Shown: in pieces, positions 60,420 to 64,000 of the stretch
Layout of the letters: every line of letters starts with the position of its first letter
Position numbering within the stretch: the stretch's first letter is position 1
From: UBA4644 sp034933145
GTDB taxonomy: Bacteria > Bacillota > Clostridia > Oscillospirales > Butyricicoccaceae
DNA: 64,000 nucleotides
Assembly (NCBI GenBank): GCA_034933145.1
Contig: JAYFOA010000036.1
Location: 1 to 64,000 of the forward strand
Direction: 5' to 3'
Position numbers and translations under genes: made by a program
The notes under the pieces: model-generated
The model's input: the letters and a program-made list of their open reading frames with translations, nothing else
Told to the model about the DNA's origin: nothing
Databases searched by the model: none

Positions 60420-61462
60420 CCGTTCACCTCTGCCGAGCGAAGCAGCAGCAGTTCCAGCGTCCGGCCCGGATCTGAATTGTTGCTCTTCAGCTCCAGATCT
60501 GTCCGGAGGCAAAGCTCCTGCAGCTGCCGCAGTGCGGGCAGCTCCCTTTTTCGTGCCGCCTGCAGTAGCAAGCGTGCGGGATAGCTGCTGCGAAAACCGA
60601 GCATACCGGCCACATACTGCTCATCCTTCTGTGCTTCCAGCGCCAGCCGGGCACCATAGAGCCGCCGGAACTGGGCGGCGATGGCCCCGAGAATCATGAC
60701 GGGCTCCTGACGCAGATCCAGGAGGTCGCGCAGCAGACGCAGGGCGGCGGAACAGTCGCCCGCCATCAGCTTGTCCGTCATGTCAAATACGTTGGCCTCC
60801 AGCACGCGGGAGGCGAGCCGGTCAATATTGTCGCGGGTGATCTTCTCCCCCCGTGTCCCGGCGGCGATCTTCTCAGTCTCGGTGACCAGATTTGTCATGG
60901 ACCCACCGCAAAGGAACAGCAGATATTCGCATTCCGGCGTATCAATGGTCTTTTGCAGCGCAAAAAAGCGCCGTTTGATCCACGGGATCAGCTCTGTATC
61001 CGGCGCGCGTCGGAATTCCACCAGTTCGCCGTGCTTTTCCAGCGTCTTATAGAGATTCAGCCGCTTATCCGGCTTGAATTCCATCGTCTCAAATAAAAAT
61101 ACCAGGCAGATGTATTCCGGCAGATTCGCAAGCAGCTCCGGCAGCAGCTCACGCAGCGCACCGGCGGGCTGCAGCAGTTTATAGTCGCGCACCAGCACCA
61201 GCTTGCGCTCTCCGCCAAAGGGCGGGCTGTCCACCGCATCGCTCAGCGCGTCGGCAGTCAGTCGGTCACCGTCCAACATAACGGTGCTGAAGCTGTCAAA
61301 CAGTCCGCTGCACAGCGTCCGCAGACGGCCGATATAATAGCTTTTCAGATAGTCCTCTTCCCCGTAAAAGACGTAGAGATTTCCGGCCCGACCGGCGGCC
61401 AAATCACTTTTCAGCCGGCGATAGGCCACATTCTCCGGGGCTTTCCTGCTTTCGTAAGCCAT
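60416..61462 (-). CDS. holA: DNA polymerase III delta subunit
   Basis: 348 residues from ATG 61462; the longer upstream frame overlaps comEC. YVFYGEEDYLKSYYIGRL is the family Walker A-like start, LDGDRLTADALSDAVDSPPF and PLFGGERKLVLVRDY-like FGGERKLVLVRDYK follow, and DMTDKLMAGDCSAALRLL is the C-terminal collar. It is part of the clamp loader. The comEC-holA pair is typical of Firmicutes. Confidence 0.93.
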   Translation of the reverse strand: MAYESRKAPENVAYRRLKSDLAAGRAGNLYVFYGEEDYLKSYYIGRLRTLCSGLFDSFSTVMLDGDRLTADALSDAVDSPPFGGERKLVLVRDYKLLQPAGALRELLPELLANLPEYICLVFLFETMEFKPDKRLNLYKTLEKHGELVEFRRAPDTELIPWIKRRFFALQKTIDTPECEYLLFLCGGSMTNLVTETEKIAAGTRGEKITRDNIDRLASRVLEANVFDMTDKLMAGDCSAALRLLRDLLDLRQEPVMILGAIAAQFRRLYGARLALEAQKDEQYVAGMLGFRSSYPARLLLQAARKRELPALRQLQELCLRTDLELKSNNSDPGRTLELLLLRSAEVNG

Positions 61463-61464
61463 GA

Positions 61465-63642
61465 TTACCTCATCGTTTCCAGTATGACGGTTTTCGCCGC
61501 AGACAGGGGAATGACTGGCAGGCCGCACAGGCGTTCCGGCGGAGCGTTCCAACCTTCGTCCGAATAGATCAGCATCTCCGCCCCTGTCAGGGCGCAGACC
61601 CGGGACAGCGCCGCAGGGGCTTGCGCCCACTTGCCGTCGATCACCAACAGCCTTACCTGCACCGGCGTCTCAGCCAGCGCCGTAAGGCCGTCCCACGGTT
61701 CCGCCCCACAGAGGGACAGCAGAGAAATCCCCGCGCCTGAAACCATGCACAGGGGGCTTTCCCCATCCGGCAGCAGACAGACCGTCAGCCTGCCCAAAGA
61801 CAAGCTTCCGTTTTCAGTATACCACAGGACGGAAGCGCTGTCACCTATGTCGGGATAAACCCCTGCGGGAACTGTCAGCGCCGGTGCGCGGGATGCCTCT
61901 GCCGCACCACGTACCCCGCCGATTTGCCGCCAGGTCCCATCGGTTGCCAGCAGAAAGGCACTTTCGCCCGCGCCGCGGCGTGCCATGGCTTCCCGAACAA
62001 AAGCCGATGCAGCATAGTCCGATGCACCGCAGCCGACAAAGGCGATCTCTCCCCCGCTGTGCAGCGCCAGCATCACCGCCCCCTCTTCTCCGGAAACCTC
62101 CACGGAGGTTATCCACCGGTTTTCCAGCGCGGAAAAGACAAAGCAGAGGCACAGGGCGGCAGCCGTCAGCGGAAGCACACGCCTTATGTCTCGGCGCAGC
62201 AGCAGAATCATAAGCAGAAGTGTCGCCGCACCCAACGCCAAATAAAGGCTTGCCCGTGCGGAAGCAAAAGGCAGCCGCCCCGCCGCCCCGATCACCGCCG
62301 TCAGATAGCGCAGCGGCCACTGCAGCAGGAAGCCCGCCGCCGGCGCGGCTGCCGGCAGCAGCGCTGTCAGACACAGCGCCCCGATCCCCAACAGCAGCGA
62401 AAGGCTGACCGCCCACAGGCACAGCAGGTTCATCGGCACGGCGATCAGCGATACGCCGCCGAACCATAGCAGCGTCACGGGGAGGGTACAGATTGTCGCC
62501 GCCAGACTGACGGCCAGCGTATCGGAAAAATAGCGGTATAGCCGCCGCCGCAGCGGATTGGTCGGCTGCTTTTTCATCAGGCGTACCGACAGACCCGGAT
62601 AGAGCCAGAGAATGCCCGCCGTCGCGGAAAAAGACAAGAGCAGCGAGGCAGAGAGTGCGGAAAATGGGTTCCAGGCGCACAAAAGCAGCAGCGCCACGGA
62701 AAGCGCAGTCGGGCTGTCATTTTCCCGCCGGAGCAGAAAGGCCGCCAGTACAAAGCCCTGCATCACCGCCGCGCGGAGTGCAGAGGCCGGGAAACCGGCG
62801 ACCGCCGCGTAAATAAAGACCGACGGAAGAGCCAGCCATACGCCGGCCCGCCTTCCCAGCACGCGGATCAGAAAGCCTGCCAGAATTGCCAGATGCAGAC
62901 CGGAGACAGCGATGATGTGCCGCAGGCCTGCGGCGGTCAGTGCCGCGAGAAAAGTACTTGAGCAGCTGTTCTCGTCGCCGGTGAGCAGCGCGGAAAGCAG
63001 GCCCGCCTCATCCCCGGTCAACAGCAGCGATATCTTTTCTCGAATTACGCCCGCCAGCCGGCGTATCCGCATCGATAGGGTGACTGCGCCGTCCTCTTCA
63101 CAAGCGAGCTTTCCCGTCTGATTTACGGTCAGATATACGCCCCGCTGCAACAGGCCGTCGGACAGCTCTACGGAAGCAGCGCGGATCGTACCCTCGAAAC
63201 GCAGCAGGTTACCCGGCGCATATTCCGGTGACCCGTCCCTTAGATAGACCTTCACCCGAACATTCGCATCTGTCCCGTTTACAGAGACAAGGCGGCCCCA
63301 TGCGGTCCCCCAACCGCCGTGCCCGACCGCATAATCGGTGAGCGCCACACGGCATTCACCGCTTTCCCCGGCCAAACGCTGTGCCGGCTGCCAGAAAAGC
63401 AAGCCGTGTACGCCGCAGCAGAGCAGCCCCAGCAAAAGGCCAACGGCTGCCGCGGTATACCTCCCCCGCCATAAAAGCAATGCCATTCCGCCCAAAGCAA
63501 AGGCAGCGATGCCGCAGATCAGCAGCGCCGGCCACAGGCCCCGGGCCAGCAGCAAAGTAAAGCCCGCGCAGACACAGAAAAACGCGGCAGCGCAGAGAAG
63601 CACCACGCGCGGTGCCTGTCTGTCCTGCCGCGTATTCTCCAT
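61465..63642 (-). CDS. comEC: ComEC/Rec2 family protein with a degenerate C-terminal domain
   Basis: 725 residues. Ten or more membrane segments, an N-terminal DUF4131-like domain (about 30-190), the competence channel core with LTAAGLRHIIAVSGLHLAI and LLFSATAGILWLYPGL. The C-terminal ~200 residues occupy the place of the beta-lactamase-like domain, but no HxHxDH motif is found and the metal residues are missing. It may still form the DNA channel. It is cotranscribed with holA. Confidence 0.88.
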   Translation of the reverse strand: MENTRQDRQAPRVVLLCAAAFFCVCAGFTLLLARGLWPALLICGIAAFALGGMALLLWRGRYTAAAVGLLLGLLCCGVHGLLFWQPAQRLAGESGECRVALTDYAVGHGGWGTAWGRLVSVNGTDANVRVKVYLRDGSPEYAPGNLLRFEGTIRAASVELSDGLLQRGVYLTVNQTGKLACEEDGAVTLSMRIRRLAGVIREKISLLLTGDEAGLLSALLTGDENSCSSTFLAALTAAGLRHIIAVSGLHLAILAGFLIRVLGRRAGVWLALPSVFIYAAVAGFPASALRAAVMQGFVLAAFLLRRENDSPTALSVALLLLCAWNPFSALSASLLLSFSATAGILWLYPGLSVRLMKKQPTNPLRRRLYRYFSDTLAVSLAATICTLPVTLLWFGGVSLIAVPMNLLCLWAVSLSLLLGIGALCLTALLPAAAPAAGFLLQWPLRYLTAVIGAAGRLPFASARASLYLALGAATLLLMILLLRRDIRRVLPLTAAALCLCFVFSALENRWITSVEVSGEEGAVMLALHSGGEIAFVGCGASDYAASAFVREAMARRGAGESAFLLATDGTWRQIGGVRGAAEASRAPALTVPAGVYPDIGDSASVLWYTENGSLSLGRLTVCLLPDGESPLCMVSGAGISLLSLCGAEPWDGLTALAETPVQVRLLVIDGKWAQAPAALSRVCALTGAEMLIYSDEGWNAPPERLCGLPVIPLSAAKTVILETMR

Positions 63643-63648
63643 AGAAAC

Positions 63649-63990
63649 TTACGCCATCGGGCCGAGCGTCTTTCCGCCCAGCAGATGAAAATGCAAATGC
63701 ATAACCGTCTGTCCCGCGTCCTCACCGGCATTGGTGACAACCCGGTAGCCGCCATCCAGATGCAGTTCCGCAGCCAGGCGGGCGATTACCTCAAAGATAT
63801 GCGCGATCAGCGCGCTGTCCTTTCCCCCGATCTCCCGCGCGCTCTGCAGTACGTGCTCCTTCGGGATGACGACGATATGAACCGGCGCGGCAGGCGCAAT
63901 GTCGTAAAACGCAAGCACCTGCTCATCCTCGTATGCCTTTTTGCTGGGGATCTCCCCCGCGACAATCTTGCAGAATATGCAATCGCTCAT
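63649..63990 (-). CDS. HIT family nucleotide-binding protein
   Basis: 113 residues. SDCIFCKIVAGEIPSKKAYE is the HINT-type start with a zinc CxxC, VIPKEHV the middle and QTVMHLHFHLLGGKTLGPMA the histidine triad. It probably cleaves AMP from nucleoside phosphoramidates or lysyl-AMP. It ends 7 bases before comEC and is complete in the window. Confidence 0.93.
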   Translation of the reverse strand: MSDCIFCKIVAGEIPSKKAYEDEQVLAFYDIAPAAPVHIVVIPKEHVLQSAREIGGKDSALIAHIFEVIARLAAELHLDGGYRVVTNAGEDAGQTVMHLHFHLLGGKTLGPMA

Positions 63991-64000
63991 GCTGTATGCC

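Noticed and set aside
1..64000. CRISPR array, tRNA or rRNA genes
   Set aside because: I saw no regularly spaced identical repeats, no cloverleaf with a CCA-type end and no rRNA core sequence by reading; a computed scan could still find a tRNA.

Overview
The window looks like chromosomal DNA from a GC-rich, low-GC-phylum anaerobe, most likely a gut clostridium of the Oscillospirales type. The reasons are a Phe T-box leader before pheST, a glmS ribozyme, IreB, RqcH, TrmK, RNase M5, an SLH-anchored surface protein, ATG/GTG/TTG starts behind strong GGAGG sites, and housekeeping genes of Firmicute type. The genus is inference; no rRNA or tRNA gene was seen.

Positions 1-11560 are an accessory, patchy and partly AT-rich stretch. 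It starts with a zinc-ribbon/DUF2628-like gene broken by a frameshift and by an internally deleted REP-associated transposase. It continues with a lipoprotein, a small fossil of a radical SAM gene, a flavodoxin, a Mug-like uracil-DNA glycosylase, a DUF4365 protein, DUF503, a B12-binding radical SAM enzyme, a membrane protein and an orphan HigA-like regulator. Two related ~110-nt transcription units (1350-1464 and 6475-6586, minus strand), each with a sigma-A promoter and a terminator, look like one small-RNA family.

Positions 11561-20559 are a ~9-kb integrative element inserted in the 3' end of guaA. It is bounded by a 12-bp direct repeat and has integrase arm-type repeats at both ends. It carries a tyrosine integrase, a repressor, an Xis-like gene, a repA/mob region fused by a deletion, an AbiE toxin-antitoxin pair, and a translationally coupled trio: DNA methyltransferase, ATPase with a long unrecognised N-terminal region, and HNH nuclease. 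The trio resembles Septu (PtuAB) with an added methyltransferase and is the best candidate here for an under-described defence system.

Positions 20548-46585 are mostly core genes: guaA, an SLH protein, trmK-rqcH-GNAT, DUF1858, class I fructose-bisphosphate aldolase, a sigma factor, an Lrp regulator, glmM-ribozyme-glmS, ruvC/ruvA/ruvB with a lipoprotein gene between them, an aluminium-resistance-type PLP enzyme, a phosphodiesterase, four tandem M42 aminopeptidases and murD.

Positions 46586-64000 hold a candidate small transcript, a HelD-like helicase, an APH-like kinase, DUF2087, rnpB, the T-box with pheS-pheT, ireB, an NlpC/P60 hydrolase, two AT-rich acquired genes, an M20 amidohydrolase, and comEC-holA-rnmV-HEXXH protein with an HIT protein upstream.
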